From Dehalobacterium sp040766325 (GTDB lineage: Bacteria > Bacillota > Dehalobacteriia > Dehalobacteriales > Dehalobacteriaceae): a stretch of DNA of 64,000 nt. Location of the stretch: positions 62,001-126,000 of the forward strand of contig JAXGQR010000007.1 in the NCBI GenBank assembly GCA_040766325.1, read 5' to 3'. Shown one piece after another: positions 28,128 through 38,151 of the stretch. Numbering within the stretch: the first letter of the stretch is position 1; each line of letters starts with the position of its first letter. The notes under the pieces were generated by a model. The model saw nothing but the letters and a program-made list of their open reading frames with translations. It was not told where the DNA came from and made no database searches. A program made the position numbers and the translations under genes.

Positions 28128-29849
28128 TCAGTCCTCCATGGTGCTCAAATCCCCTGTAGGCAGCTTTAGCTCCCAGGCCTTCAGTACCCGTCGCATTATT
28201 TTCCCGCTTCTCGTCTTGGGCAGTTTATCAATAAATTGGATTTCTCGGGGAGCTGCATGAGCAGACAAACTTTTTTTCACGAACAATTTAATCTCTTCTT
28301 CTAATTCCTTACTTGCTGTGAAGCCCTCGGCTAAGGCAATAAAAGCTTTGATAATTTCCCCGCGTAGAGGATCGGGTTTGCCGATCACCCCGGCCTCGGC
28401 GACGGCGGGATGCTCTAATAGGGCGCTTTCCACTTCAAAGGGGCCGACTCTTTCTCCAGCGCTCATAATCACATCATCGATTCTGCCTTGAAACCAAAAA
28501 TAGCCATCTTCATCCACATAAGAAGAATCTCCTGAAACATACCAATCTCCCGGCATAAAATAAGATGCAAATTTTCCCGGGTTGTTCCAGATGGTGTGCA
28601 TCATTGAGGGCCACCCTTTTTTAATGGCTAGATTCCCCATTTGATTGGGGCCCAAGATCTTGCCCCGGTCATCGACGATGGCGGCGGTAATCCCGGGAAT
28701 AGGTTTTCCCATAGAACCGGGTTTAATGTCCATGGATGGGTAGTTACAAATCATTTGCGTCCCTGTTTCTGTCATAAACCAGGTATCGTGGATCCTTTTG
28801 CCAAAGACTTTCATGCCCCATTTTATCACTTCCGGGTTTAAAGGCTCGCCCACACTTAAGATATGTCTCAGAGAAGATAAGTCGAATTCTTTGACCAGCT
28901 CATTGCCCGCATTCATCAACATGCGAAAAGCCGTCGGTGCACTATACCAGACAGTTATTTGATATTTTTCTATGGTTTCGTACCATTTTTCCGGATTAAA
29001 CCGGCCCCCGATAACAATATTAGTCGTCCCTGTCAGCCACGGTCCAAAAATACCGTAGGTGGTCCCTGTCACCCAGCCCGGATCGGCAGTACACCAGAAA
29101 GTATCCGTTTCTTGCAGATCCAAGACCCATTTCGTCGTCTGATAATGCTGGATCATGGCATTATGTACGTGTAAGACGCCCTTGGGTTTCCCGGTGGAGC
29201 CGGAAGTATAATGTAACAGCATCCCGTCCCACCGTTCCATCCACTCCAAATCCAGTTCTTCGCTCATGCTGTCAATATGCTGGGCGCAGTCAATCAAGGG
29301 CCCCTCTTCCTTGGCCTTCTCACCGATAAGGACAATATGCTTTAATTCCGGTAATTGACCCAACGGAACCCGATGGGCTAATTCCGGCGTGGTGATTAAA
29401 ACTTTCGCACCACTGTCCTCCAAACGATCACGCACCGCCCCTTCCATAAAGGCTTCAAAGAGGGGACCTACAATCGCCCCGATTTTGATGGCTCCTAACA
29501 AAGCAAAATACAGTTCCGGCATGCGCGGCATAAAGATAAAGACCCGATCACCTTTTGCCACCTGGGCGCGGTTTTTTAAAAGATTGCCGTACTTATTGGA
29601 CAACCTTTTCATCTCCGCAAAAGTGTATCTTTCTTCACGGTTATGATCCCTATAGATTAAAGCAGTTTTATTCTTATGTTCAGATTCAGCATGACGGTCA
29701 ATGGCTTCGTAAGCGATATTTATCTTCCCTGTTTGGTCCCAAGAAAAATTCTTCTCGACGCCTTGCCAAGTGAAATTTTGGCACGCTTGCTCATAATCCT
29801 CCAAATTATAATTGCCCGGCACAACCCTTAGAAGCTCATTATTCATCAT
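28128..29849 (-). CDS. acsA: Acetyl-CoA synthetase (AMP-forming)
   Basis: A 573-residue ANL-family enzyme activating acetate to acetyl-CoA via acetyl-AMP. AMP-binding motif YTSGSTGKPKGVLHV, WFMTETG, the YVSGDSS hinge and the C-terminal PKTRSGKIMRRVLK are present. The Lys in SGKIMRR is the residue inactivated by AcuA acetylation and reactivated by deacetylases in Bacillus; the acuABC genes are divergent from it, exactly as in B. subtilis. This supports acetate as the substrate over other short acids. Confidence 0.92.
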   Translation of the reverse strand: MMNNELLRVVPGNYNLEDYEQACQNFTWQGVEKNFSWDQTGKINIAYEAIDRHAESEHKNKTALIYRDHNREERYTFAEMKRLSNKYGNLLKNRAQVAKGDRVFIFMPRMPELYFALLGAIKIGAIVGPLFEAFMEGAVRDRLEDSGAKVLITTPELAHRVPLGQLPELKHIVLIGEKAKEEGPLIDCAQHIDSMSEELDLEWMERWDGMLLHYTSGSTGKPKGVLHVHNAMIQHYQTTKWVLDLQETDTFWCTADPGWVTGTTYGIFGPWLTGTTNIVIGGRFNPEKWYETIEKYQITVWYSAPTAFRMLMNAGNELVKEFDLSSLRHILSVGEPLNPEVIKWGMKVFGKRIHDTWFMTETGTQMICNYPSMDIKPGSMGKPIPGITAAIVDDRGKILGPNQMGNLAIKKGWPSMMHTIWNNPGKFASYFMPGDWYVSGDSSYVDEDGYFWFQGRIDDVIMSAGERVGPFEVESALLEHPAVAEAGVIGKPDPLRGEIIKAFIALAEGFTASKELEEEIKLFVKKSLSAHAAPREIQFIDKLPKTRSGKIMRRVLKAWELKLPTGDLSTMED

Positions 29850-29980
29850 AATTACCCCTTTACCTTTTTCTAAAATACGATTATTATATTTTAAAAGGTA
29901 TTTTCATACTATTATATTATATTCTTTTATTTTTATATAATAGAATATTCTGATAACGAAAAGTTAAATGGGGTTATGAT

Positions 29981-30611
29981 ATGAATCACATCAAAACATA
30001 TTCTTCCCTTAATCTATGCACCAAGTTGGGAAATTTGGTCATTGAAGGACCTGTGGACTATGAAAAATTAAAAAAGTATACTTTTCACTCCGGATTAACA
30101 GCTTTTCGCAAACCACAAGAACAATTTGCCGCAATTTTAGAAATCGCTCAATTACCCGAGGGCAGGATCATTATCGTACGAGATCAGGAGACCATTGTCG
30201 GTTATGCCACCTTTTATTTCCTGATCCTTGGAAAGATGGTCCGAAGAAAACATGGATAATTTGTTGGAGCTAGGCGCCATCGAGGTTGCTCCGGAATACA
30301 GAAATCTCTCCTTAAGCAAAAAAATTCTTGAGGTTGCCATGATGGATGATCATATGAATGATTATATTGTCATGACCACAGAGTATTATTGGCATTGGGA
30401 TTTAAAAGGCACCGGATTAAATGTTTGGCAATATCGGGAACTAATGGAGAAGACCATGTCGGCAGGAGGGCTGGAATGGTATGCCACAGATGATGAGGAG
30501 ATTACCTCTCATCCCGCCAACTGTCTCATGGCCCGTATTGGCAGCCGTATTGACTTGGAAGCGATCAAAAAATTTGATCGCTTGCGCTTTAAATATAAAT
30601 ATCGCTATTAG
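29981..30611 (+). CDS. acuA: Acetoin-utilisation acetyltransferase AcuA, frameshifted
   Basis: GNAT-family protein acetyltransferase expected to acetylate and switch off acetyl-CoA synthetase. The frame is split near 30210-30234: the first part (29981-) gives GNLVIEGPVDYEKLKKY ... LPEGRIIIVRDQETIVGYATFYF and the second (-30611) PLERWSEENMDNLLELGAIEVAPEYR ... MTTEYYWHWDLKGTGLNVW. In intact AcuA the two join as Y/F-PDPLERWSE; two one-base gaps in CC and TT runs explain the break. So the gene is probably whole in the organism. It heads acuABC and faces acsA. Confidence 0.85.
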
Positions 30612-30623
30612 GGGGGTAAAAAG

Positions 30624-31253
30624 ATGATCGTTGAGGAAATTATGAAAACAGATTTAAAAACGGTCTTGGCCGATACCACCATCTATGATGCGGTGCGCAT
30701 CATGAAAACCCACAATCTGCGGCACCTGCCGGTAGTAGATGAATCCTATCATCTTATCGGAATTATTTCTGACCGCGATCTCAGAGATGCAGGTGTTGAT
30801 GTCTTTCATATTGAGGACAAGAATCAACTGCAAAATCCGGTGGCAACCGTCATGAGTACCAATTTGATTACAGGTACCCCTCTTGATTTTATTGAAGAAG
30901 CAGCCGCATTATTATATGAATTTAAAATTGGCTGTTTGCCTATTGTCCTTAATAAAAAACTAGTCGGCATCATTACCGGAACAGATATTTTGAATACTTT
31001 CGTGCGCATCACCGGTTCCCACAAGCCAAGCTCCCGCATCGAGTTAAGGATCCCCAACCGACCCGGTATTCTCTGCCCGATCACCTATATTTTTCAAAAA
31101 AGACGCCTTAATATCATCAGTATTCTCTTATATCCCGCCGAAGATGAAAAACATGATCGCTTGGTGATCAGGGTTCAGGTCATGAATACCGATGCTGTGG
31201 TCAAGGAATTAAAAGAGGAAGGTTTTGATGTCTTATGGCCCCAAACCCTGTAA
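30624..31253 (+). CDS. acuB: AcuB, CBS-pair and ACT-domain regulator
   Basis: A 209-residue protein with AGGGGGG ahead of its ATG. Two CBS motifs (residues 1-60, MIVEEIMKTDLKTVLADTTI; 70-130, VATVMSTNLITGTPL) form an adenylate-sensing Bateman module, and the C-terminal ~75 residues look like an ACT domain (SSRIELRIPNRPGILCPITYIF). It is assumed to tune AcuA/AcuC by ligand binding; the ligand is unknown. It overlaps acuC by 19 bases. Confidence 0.9.
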   Translation: MIVEEIMKTDLKTVLADTTIYDAVRIMKTHNLRHLPVVDESYHLIGIISDRDLRDAGVDVFHIEDKNQLQNPVATVMSTNLITGTPLDFIEEAAALLYEFKIGCLPIVLNKKLVGIITGTDILNTFVRITGSHKPSSRIELRIPNRPGILCPITYIFQKRRLNIISILLYPAEDEKHDRLVIRVQVMNTDAVVKELKEEGFDVLWPQTL

Positions 31254-32452
31254 AGAAAGAGGCCGTTTTTTTGTATTCAAAGGATTGTCTGCTTTATCAA
31301 TTTAGCCCGCATCATCCCTTTAATCCCCTGCGGACAAAAATAACCCTTGAGCTTTTGCAATCTATGAACGCCCTTGATGACCGGTGCCTCTTAACGCCCA
31401 AGCCCGCCCGGGAAGAAGATCTTCTTTTGTGTCATCGCAAAGATTACGTGGCATTCGTCAAAACCATGGAAGGTTTGGCCGATAACAATACCAGCACCTC
31501 CCTAGACGAAGAATTGATCCAAAATTATGGCATCGGTACTGAAGACATGCCCCTCTTTAAAAACATGCACCGCGCAGGTCTCATGGTGGTAGGGGCGACC
31601 TTAGACGCCATCGATCAGGTCATGCAAGGCAAAGCAAGACACGCCTTAAACCTGATGGGGGGCTTACATCATGCTCTGGCCGGAAAAGGATCCGGTTTTT
31701 GCATTTATAATGATATTGTCATCGGCATTAAACATATTTTGAACCATTACGGTAAAAAAGTATTATATATAGATACAGATGCCCATCATGGAGATGGGGT
31801 GCAATGGGCTTTTTATGACGAACCCAGAGTTTGTACCTTGTCCTTACACGAAACAGGAAAATATTTATTTCCCGGTACGGGAGCCGTCCACGAACGAGGA
31901 TCCGGCGCAGGCTATGCCTTTACGGTCAATATCCCCCTGGAGCCCTTCACAGAAGATGCTTCCTTTATTAAATGCTATCAGGAATCCTTTACCAAGGTCA
32001 TGGAATATTTTAAGCCGGATATTATTATTTCACAAAATGGCGCCGATGCCCATTACCAGGATCCCCTCACGCATCTTATGTTAACCATGAAATCTTATCA
32101 CCTGATACCCAAGATGGCCCATGCATTAGCCCATAAGTACTGCCAGGGAAAATGGGTCGCCCTGGGAGGAGGCGGTTACAATATTCTTCAAGTGGTACCC
32201 CGCGTCTGGGCCCTAATTTGGCTTGAAATGATCCATAATGAAAAAAAGTTGGACCTGATACCCCAAGACTGGATCGAAAAGTGGCAAAAATACAGCGCGC
32301 ACATAATTCCTGATAAGTGGAGCGATCCCGCCAATCCCTATGATCCCATTCCTCGAAAAGAAGAAATCTCCTATAAGAATGAAATGAACTTAAAAAATGC
32401 CTTATATGCCATCTCCACGGAGCTGACCCACAGATTAGACCCAAGCTTTTAG
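31235..32452 (+). CDS. acuC: AcuC, class I-like protein deacetylase
   Basis: A 405-residue zinc-dependent deacetylase of the histone deacetylase family. The zinc and charge-relay motif YIDTDAHHGDGVQWAF, LMGGLHHA, ISQNGADAH and LGGGGYN are intact. In Bacillus it removes the acetyl group from AcsA-lysine placed by AcuA. Together with acsA and acuA, the window encodes a full on/off cycle for acetate activation. It starts inside the acuB end, so translation is likely coupled. Confidence 0.93.
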   Translation: MAPNPVKKEAVFLYSKDCLLYQFSPHHPFNPLRTKITLELLQSMNALDDRCLLTPKPAREEDLLLCHRKDYVAFVKTMEGLADNNTSTSLDEELIQNYGIGTEDMPLFKNMHRAGLMVVGATLDAIDQVMQGKARHALNLMGGLHHALAGKGSGFCIYNDIVIGIKHILNHYGKKVLYIDTDAHHGDGVQWAFYDEPRVCTLSLHETGKYLFPGTGAVHERGSGAGYAFTVNIPLEPFTEDASFIKCYQESFTKVMEYFKPDIIISQNGADAHYQDPLTHLMLTMKSYHLIPKMAHALAHKYCQGKWVALGGGGYNILQVVPRVWALIWLEMIHNEKKLDLIPQDWIEKWQKYSAHIIPDKWSDPANPYDPIPRKEEISYKNEMNLKNALYAISTELTHRLDPSF

Positions 32453-32584
32453 ATAGTGCTATTAATCTTTAGATATATGGTATATAATCTAAAATATATT
32501 GAAAGCCCTCTCAAGTAACATTGCTTGAAAAATACATATATCTATATATTAGATCTTCGTTAAAATTTAGGAGAATTGTGCTGT

Positions 32585-33349
32585 ATGGAGTATTCTGTTA
32601 TTAATCTGCTCTGGGTGGTCATCCCCTCATTATTGGCCGCTTTTATCCATAGTCTTACCGGCTTTGGTTTCGGTATTGTGCTGATGATCTTTTTACCCCT
32701 CGCCTTTTCCGTAGTGCACTCTGCCGCTTTAGCCCAATGTTTAGCACCAGTTACCACGATGATGCTTTTTTTTCGTTATCGCAAATATGTTAACCTAAAA
32801 CTACTGCTCTTGCCTCTTTTATGTTATTTTCCCGTTTTCTTTGCCGCCTTATCATTGGTGATTCATATCCAGGCTGATTTTTTGAAACCTGCTTTAGGGA
32901 TAACTTTTTTAGGTATGGCCGGCTACTTTATTTTTTTCTCAGATAAATTCACCCTGCAGGCAAATGTGCCTACGGCCCTGATTTGTACCGCCCTTAACGG
33001 AATCGTCGATGCTTTTTTTGCCATCGGTGGTCCTTTTATCGTGGTCTATTTTTTGGCTGTAACCAAGACAAAAGAAGAGTATCTGGGTACCATTCAGGCC
33101 TACTTTATGGTCTGTACCCTCTATGGGGTGATCATACGTATCCTCAAGCACCAGATTACTCTTTCGATGGTTCCTTTAATCGCCGGCGGCATCATGGCCT
33201 TGCTTATCGGTATTTTTCTGGGCGGTATGGTGATGAAAAATATTGATGCTCATTTGATGAAAAAAATAGTTTATGGTTTTATCGGCATTGCCGGCATTAT
33301 CACATTTATGTCAAGTCTGCCCACCTTGTTTGTCATCTTGACACCTTAA
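32585..33349 (+). CDS. TauE/SafE family membrane transporter
   Basis: A ~254-residue protein with about eight hydrophobic segments and the family start SLLAAFIHSLTGFGFGIV, repeated in weaker form midway (ALICTALNGIVDAFFAIGGPF). This family exports sulfite, sulfoacetate or other organosulfur/organic anions. The ATG at 32585 is preferred to TTG 32576, which is too close to the AGGAG. Its end overlaps the end of the convergent MFS gene by 17 bases. Substrate not evident. Confidence 0.82.
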   Translation: MEYSVINLLWVVIPSLLAAFIHSLTGFGFGIVLMIFLPLAFSVVHSAALAQCLAPVTTMMLFFRYRKYVNLKLLLLPLLCYFPVFFAALSLVIHIQADFLKPALGITFLGMAGYFIFFSDKFTLQANVPTALICTALNGIVDAFFAIGGPFIVVYFLAVTKTKEEYLGTIQAYFMVCTLYGVIIRILKHQITLSMVPLIAGGIMALLIGIFLGGMVMKNIDAHLMKKIVYGFIGIAGIITFMSSLPTLFVILTP

Positions 33350-34544
33350 TCTCAGATTTCTCTTTTTGCTTACTTTCCTTAAGAAATAATAGGGCGGCAA
33401 TAACACCCAGGATTCCGGCTATGATTAAGGGTAATGTCCCCGCACCCAATTTCCTCCGCTACTTTCAATCACTGTTCCTATTATGGCAGGTGTAATAAAG
33501 TTGGATACGTTCTGTCCTAAAATTAATATCCCGATAGCGATGCCGATGGTCTCAGGTGATGGGGCTGTTTCCGGAGCAACGGTAAAAGCTATGGCGGGAA
33601 ACATGGCCGCCACCAAACCAAAAATAATCATATAGGGAGTAACCATTCCCGGTGTGGATAGGGAAAAGATAAAGCTCATCAGGATTGCCGTACTCACCAT
33701 ACTGATTAACAAAAGGTAGGCGCGATTTCTAAATTTGGTCAGTACAATACCCATCAAAAGTCCTCCAATAATATTGCCCAGGGTAAAATACTGACACGGA
33801 ATTGGCGGTGGCACCATCCATATGTAATTTTTCCACCAGAAAAGTAGGTGCAAAGGTAATCAAAGAGTTGGTGCCAAAGGCAAAGCTTACGAAGCATATG
33901 GCGATCAACCAGGAAGGAAAGGATTTTAACCCCTCCATCATGGAGGACCGCGCTTTCTTTTCCTCCGCATTTTCCCCGCGCTCTTCTTCCGGTAGCTGTA
34001 CACCCCAACCAAATAACACCATCATCGCGGCAAATAATGATGCTGCCAGCCACCAAACACCCCGCCAGCCAAAGGTGGGCAAAATCAAATTACTTAAATT
34101 AAATACACAAAAAATACCCAGCGGTACCCAAATAGACCAGATGGACATAGGTAAGCCCAGTTTTCTCGGGGGAAACCAGGCAGCAATTATCGCCGGAGCG
34201 ATGATCCCGATAAAACCGTACCCGATACCTTCAATTAACCGGCTTAACAATAAAATCGTGAAGTTCGGCGCCACAGCACCGATGATATTACCAATAAGAG
34301 CAAAGGCTAAGGTATACATGCCCAGTTTTTTCGGTCCTGTCTTGATCATAATTGCCCCGGCCGGTAAGGCCAGGATTATTCCGGCCAAGCCTGACATGGA
34401 CATAAGCCAGCCACCCAGAGCAATATTTGCATCCATTTCTTCAATAATATCAACCATCGCCGGAGCCACTTTAAAGTTGCCTATGGAAAATGTTACCCCG
34501 GCGCAAAATACAATTAAGGTAACCATCCATGCCTTGTTTTTCAT
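33333..34544 (-). CDS. MFS transporter, two single-base frameshifts
   Basis: A 12-segment major-facilitator carrier broken twice. Frame 1 (33795-34544) covers segments 1-6 (IVFCAGVTFSIGNFKVAPAMV, GLAGIILALPAGAIMIKTGPKK). It slips in a TTTT run near 33785 into frame 2 (TLGNIIGGLLMGIVLTKFRN). It slips again in a G run near 33445 into frame 3 (LPLIIAGILGVIAALLF), ending at 33333. Homology is continuous across both breaks, so the gene was recently or is still intact. Resembles NarK/cyanate-type MFS; substrate unknown. Confidence 0.75.
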
Positions 34545-34590
34545 ATTCCACCTCTTTTACATTTTGAGAAAATCATCCTAACGCTGCTGT

Positions 34591-36723
34591 TTACTCAATT
34601 TTCAGGATGCGCGCATTAATTGCTACAACTATTGTACTTAGGGACATCAAGACGGCTCCCAGAGCAGGACTGATGATAATGCCCTGATTGATCAGCACGC
34701 CGGCTGCAAGAGGTAAGGCAATCGCGTTATAGCCGGTGGCCCAAATCAAATTTTGAATCATTTTGCGGTAAGTAGCCCGGGAAAGTTTTATCAGGTGCAC
34801 AACATCCAGGGGGTTACTCTTAACCAAAATAATATCTGCCGTTTCGATGGCCACATCGGTTCCGGCTCCAATGGCAATACCTAAATCGGACTTTGCTAAA
34901 GCCGGTGCGTCATTGACCCCGTCTCCGGTCATGGCAACTCGCCCTTTTGTTTGTTGAATTTCTCCGATTTTTTCTGCCTTTTCATGGGGCAAAACCTCTG
35001 CATAAACCTGGGAAATATTTAATTGTTCTCCCACAAAAGCTGCCACGCGTAGATTGTCACCGGTCAGCATATAAGAATCAATATTCATCTCCTTAAGTCT
35101 CTGTACGGCTTCTTTTGCATCCTCTTTAATTATATCCGACAAAGCAATCATTCCCAGGAGCTCTCTTTCTGCTAAAACAAAAATAACCGTTTTCCCTTGC
35201 TTGGCTAATTGATCGTAATCATCTTCATTAAAGGGAATTTGCTCCGCTCTTAAATAAGCTGGGCCGACAATCATCATTTTTTGGCCGTCAATATTTCCCT
35301 GTAGACCCAGGCCGGTAATATTTTGATAATGAACAACTTCTTTTCGCTTTAGGTGCCGTTTTTTCCCTTCCTTGACAATCCCTTGGGCAATGGGGTGTTC
35401 CGAGTGATATTCCAAGGCATAAACAATTTCCAAGAGTTCATCTGGGGTAAGGGATTCGGCACGAATATCAGTAATGCCGAATTCCCCTTCCGTTAAGGTC
35501 CCGGTTTTGTCAAAGACAACGGTATTGATCCTGCGGGCATTTTCAAAAGCGACCCGATTTCTGATTAACAATCCCTTTTGCGCTCCAATACCGGCAGACA
35601 CTGCTGTAACCAGGGGGATGGCTAAGCCCAAAGCATGGGGGCAGGAGATAATAATCACGGTAACCGCTCTTTCCATGGCATAGCCCATATCACCGCTGAA
35701 AGCCAGCCAGGCGAAAAAAGTAATCGTGCCTGCAGAAACAGCGATATAAAATAGCCATCCGGCGGCTTTATCCGCTAAGCCCTGGGTTTTTGACTTGGAT
35801 TTTTGTGCCTCCTGCACCAGTTGAATCACCTGGGACAAAAAAGTTTCCTGCCCCACTTTATTCACAGAAAATTTTAGGATCCCTTCCCCGTTGATCGAGC
35901 CTCCGATCACCTTATCTCCCGGAGCTTTTTCCACGGGAACAGATTCTCCGGTAATCATCGACTCGTTTACCGATGAAATACCGTCAAAAACCAGTCCGTC
36001 CACCGGGATTTTTTCCCCGGGTTTTACTAAAATCTGATCGCCGCTTTTAAGCTCTGCAAGAGGAACATCACTTAGCGCGCCATCTTTCCTTATCAAATGC
36101 GCTTCTTCGGGCATAAGTTTCACTAATTCTGCCAAGGAGCGGGAAGCGCCCTGGACGGATTTCATTTCAATCCAATGACCCAGTAACATAATCACAATCA
36201 AAGTAGCTAATTCCCAAAAGAACTCCATACCATTAAAAATGAGGACAGATATGGAACTATATAAATAAGCGACAATGATGGCCAAAGAGATTAAGGTCAT
36301 CATCCCGGGCGTCTTTTCTTTTAATTCCGCAACTGATCCGATCAAAAAGGGCTTGCCGCCGTACCCAAAAAGAATCGTGGACAGTAAAAACAAAATATAA
36401 TGATCCCCGGCAAAAGTAAAATCCATACCCAAAAACATTTGAATCATGGGAGACAAAAAAAGAATAGGCACCATAAACACCAAGGAGACAAAAAATCTGA
36501 CTTTAAAATCGTCCACCATGGCAGCGTGATCATGATCACTGTGGGATTCATGAGATTCATGAGATTCATGAGATTCATGAAGCTCCGGGGAAATATGTTC
36601 ATGATGGGGCTTTAACACACCCTGATCCTGATCTTTTTGGTGTTGATCAGGGGATTCATGTTCCGCTGCTCCTTTGTGCGGCATCTGGGTATGATCATGA
36701 TGCTCCTGTTTCATTCCTTCCAT
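34591..36723 (-). CDS. copB: P1B-type metal-transporting ATPase, CPH type (CopB-like)
   Basis: A 710-residue heavy-metal P-type ATPase. The cytoplasmic head (~1-70) is very His-rich, including a run of HES repeats. Then follow eight membrane segments, the phosphorylation motif DKTGTLTEGEFG, the TGES-like MITGESVPVEKAPGDKV and GDGVNDAPALAKSDLG. The intramembrane metal motif is CPH (IISCPHALGLAIP), the mark of the P1B-3/CopB group linked to Cu(II)/Cu(I) or Ag export. No HMA ferredoxin-like domain is present. Symbol given by class, not by proven substrate. Confidence 0.88.
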   Translation of the reverse strand: MEGMKQEHHDHTQMPHKGAAEHESPDQHQKDQDQGVLKPHHEHISPELHESHESHESHESHSDHDHAAMVDDFKVRFFVSLVFMVPILFLSPMIQMFLGMDFTFAGDHYILFLLSTILFGYGGKPFLIGSVAELKEKTPGMMTLISLAIIVAYLYSSISVLIFNGMEFFWELATLIVIMLLGHWIEMKSVQGASRSLAELVKLMPEEAHLIRKDGALSDVPLAELKSGDQILVKPGEKIPVDGLVFDGISSVNESMITGESVPVEKAPGDKVIGGSINGEGILKFSVNKVGQETFLSQVIQLVQEAQKSKSKTQGLADKAAGWLFYIAVSAGTITFFAWLAFSGDMGYAMERAVTVIIISCPHALGLAIPLVTAVSAGIGAQKGLLIRNRVAFENARRINTVVFDKTGTLTEGEFGITDIRAESLTPDELLEIVYALEYHSEHPIAQGIVKEGKKRHLKRKEVVHYQNITGLGLQGNIDGQKMMIVGPAYLRAEQIPFNEDDYDQLAKQGKTVIFVLAERELLGMIALSDIIKEDAKEAVQRLKEMNIDSYMLTGDNLRVAAFVGEQLNISQVYAEVLPHEKAEKIGEIQQTKGRVAMTGDGVNDAPALAKSDLGIAIGAGTDVAIETADIILVKSNPLDVVHLIKLSRATYRKMIQNLIWATGYNAIALPLAAGVLINQGIIISPALGAVLMSLSTIVVAINARILKIE
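36538..36582 (-). repeat. Short tandem repeat in copB (codes for Ser-His-Glu repeats)
   Basis: GATTCATGA occurs four times in a row (nine-base unit), giving HES-HES-HES-HES in the metal-rich head of the ATPase. Copy number could vary by slippage without breaking the frame. Confidence 0.75.
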
Positions 36724-36757
36724 GTTGCACCTCCCTATTCATTAAATATCGGGTGGG

Positions 36758-37387
36758 TTAAGAAACCAGATGGGACGTGGCCAGTTTTTTTAATTTTTCT
36801 GCCAGGTACATACCCAGTCCAATCAGGCTTTCAATGTGCAGCAGATGGGCAATAGAAGGGTCGAAAAGCATCGTGGCATTAGCCCGGACTTCCTCATCCC
36901 CTTCCCATAGTACGACACATAAAGGGATTTCGGGAAATGCCTGAAATCTCATCGCTACGCTGCCCATGGATTCGCGCACACCTCCTAATGCTGCCCCGGC
37001 GTTTAATAATTTCTCTGGCGCCTCGCCAAAGGTGTTGATGAGAAGCTCAAGTGAATTTTTTTGGAAGGCTGGATAAAAAAGTGCCCCTCCGTGGGGGATT
37101 TCTTTCAGGGAAACCCATCTGTGATCCGGTTTAGGAGATATTTCCGAAAAGGTCAGATAATTAAGGATGATAATGGAGGCCATAATTTCAGGGGCTTGTC
37201 CGTCAGATTTCCGTATAATGGTTTCATGGTCGCAATCCAAAATATATTCCGCATTAAAAAAGGTCAGGCTAAACTGGCGGGTTTTTTTGCAATATGATGC
37301 AGAGCGCCGCGCAGTAATTTCTTCAGGTACCATCTTTTTTAAATCCTGCCAACCCTTATCGTAGGCGATACGGTAATTCGTTTCCAT
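36758..37387 (-). CDS. DUF3786 family protein
   Basis: A ~209-residue soluble protein with the DUF3786 pattern (YRIAYDKGWQDLKKM near the start, YILDCDHETI, then FPEIPLCVVLWEGDEEVRANATMLFD and IESLIGLGMYLAEKL). The family is found in anaerobes, often near corrinoid or CO dehydrogenase genes; function unknown. The ATG at 37387 has GGAG eight bases before. It precedes copB on the same strand. Confidence 0.78.
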   Translation of the reverse strand: METNYRIAYDKGWQDLKKMVPEEITARRSASYCKKTRQFSLTFFNAEYILDCDHETIIRKSDGQAPEIMASIIILNYLTFSEISPKPDHRWVSLKEIPHGGALFYPAFQKNSLELLINTFGEAPEKLLNAGAALGGVRESMGSVAMRFQAFPEIPLCVVLWEGDEEVRANATMLFDPSIAHLLHIESLIGLGMYLAEKLKKLATSHLVS

Positions 37388-37472
37388 GGGCATCACTCCA
37401 AAATTTCGGTTTTCCTACCCTTATGAAGGAGTTCTGCACACAACCGGCTTTTCCTTCAAGCCGGGGAAGATA

Positions 37473-38042
37473 TTATTGATCAGAGATACCCGCAATAGGC
37501 CTAATTACTCTGCAGGGGTTACCCACAGCAATGACATTATCGGGGATATCCTTCGTAACGACACTGCCCGCTCCTATGGTCACGTTATTTCCGATTTTCA
37601 CCCCCGGGCAAATGATTGCTCCACCGCCAACCCACACATTATTTCCAATCATGATTGATTTCGCATATTCTTTGCCCGTCAATCTTTCCCCTGGGTTAGT
37701 AGGGTGGGCAGCAGTGTATATTTGCACCTTAGGCGCTAAAAGTACATTATCTCCGATCATTACTTTGTTCACGTCCAAGATCACACACCCAAAGTTCGCA
37801 TAAAAATTATCACCGACCTCAATGTTATAACCATAATCACAATTAAACGGCGTTTCAATATCAAAGGTACCTTTGGCAACAATCAATTTTTTTAAAATTT
37901 CTTGTCTTTTTTCTTTTTCACTGGGCCTGGTATGATTAAACTCAAAAATTAGGTTTTGGGCGTATTCCCTTTCTTTAACTAAAACTTGATCACTTGCATC
38001 ATAAAGAGCTCCGGCGAGCATTTTTTCCTTTTCCCTTTGCAC
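37473..38042 (-). CDS. maa: Maltose/galactoside O-acetyltransferase-like (hexapeptide repeat)
   Basis: A 189-residue left-handed beta-helix acetyltransferase of the Maa/LacA group: helical head (KMLAGALYDASDQVLVKERE), FNCDYGYNIEVGDNFYANFGCVILD, and hexapeptide turns ending GAGSVVTKDIPDNVIAVGNPCRVI. The catalytic His is in IYTAAHPTNPGER. It would use acetyl-CoA to acetylate sugars. Monocistronic by position. Confidence 0.9.
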   Translation of the reverse strand: MQREKEKMLAGALYDASDQVLVKEREYAQNLIFEFNHTRPSEKEKRQEILKKLIVAKGTFDIETPFNCDYGYNIEVGDNFYANFGCVILDVNKVMIGDNVLLAPKVQIYTAAHPTNPGERLTGKEYAKSIMIGNNVWVGGGAIICPGVKIGNNVTIGAGSVVTKDIPDNVIAVGNPCRVIRPIAGISDQ

Positions 38043-38151
38043 AATCTTTTCCTCCTCAGTTCATTAGATTAATTAAATTCAATTTTTCCTCAAAATAGTA
38101 TCCTTACTCTAAAAAAACCATGAAATAGTACCGGGATTAAGATCCCACGTA

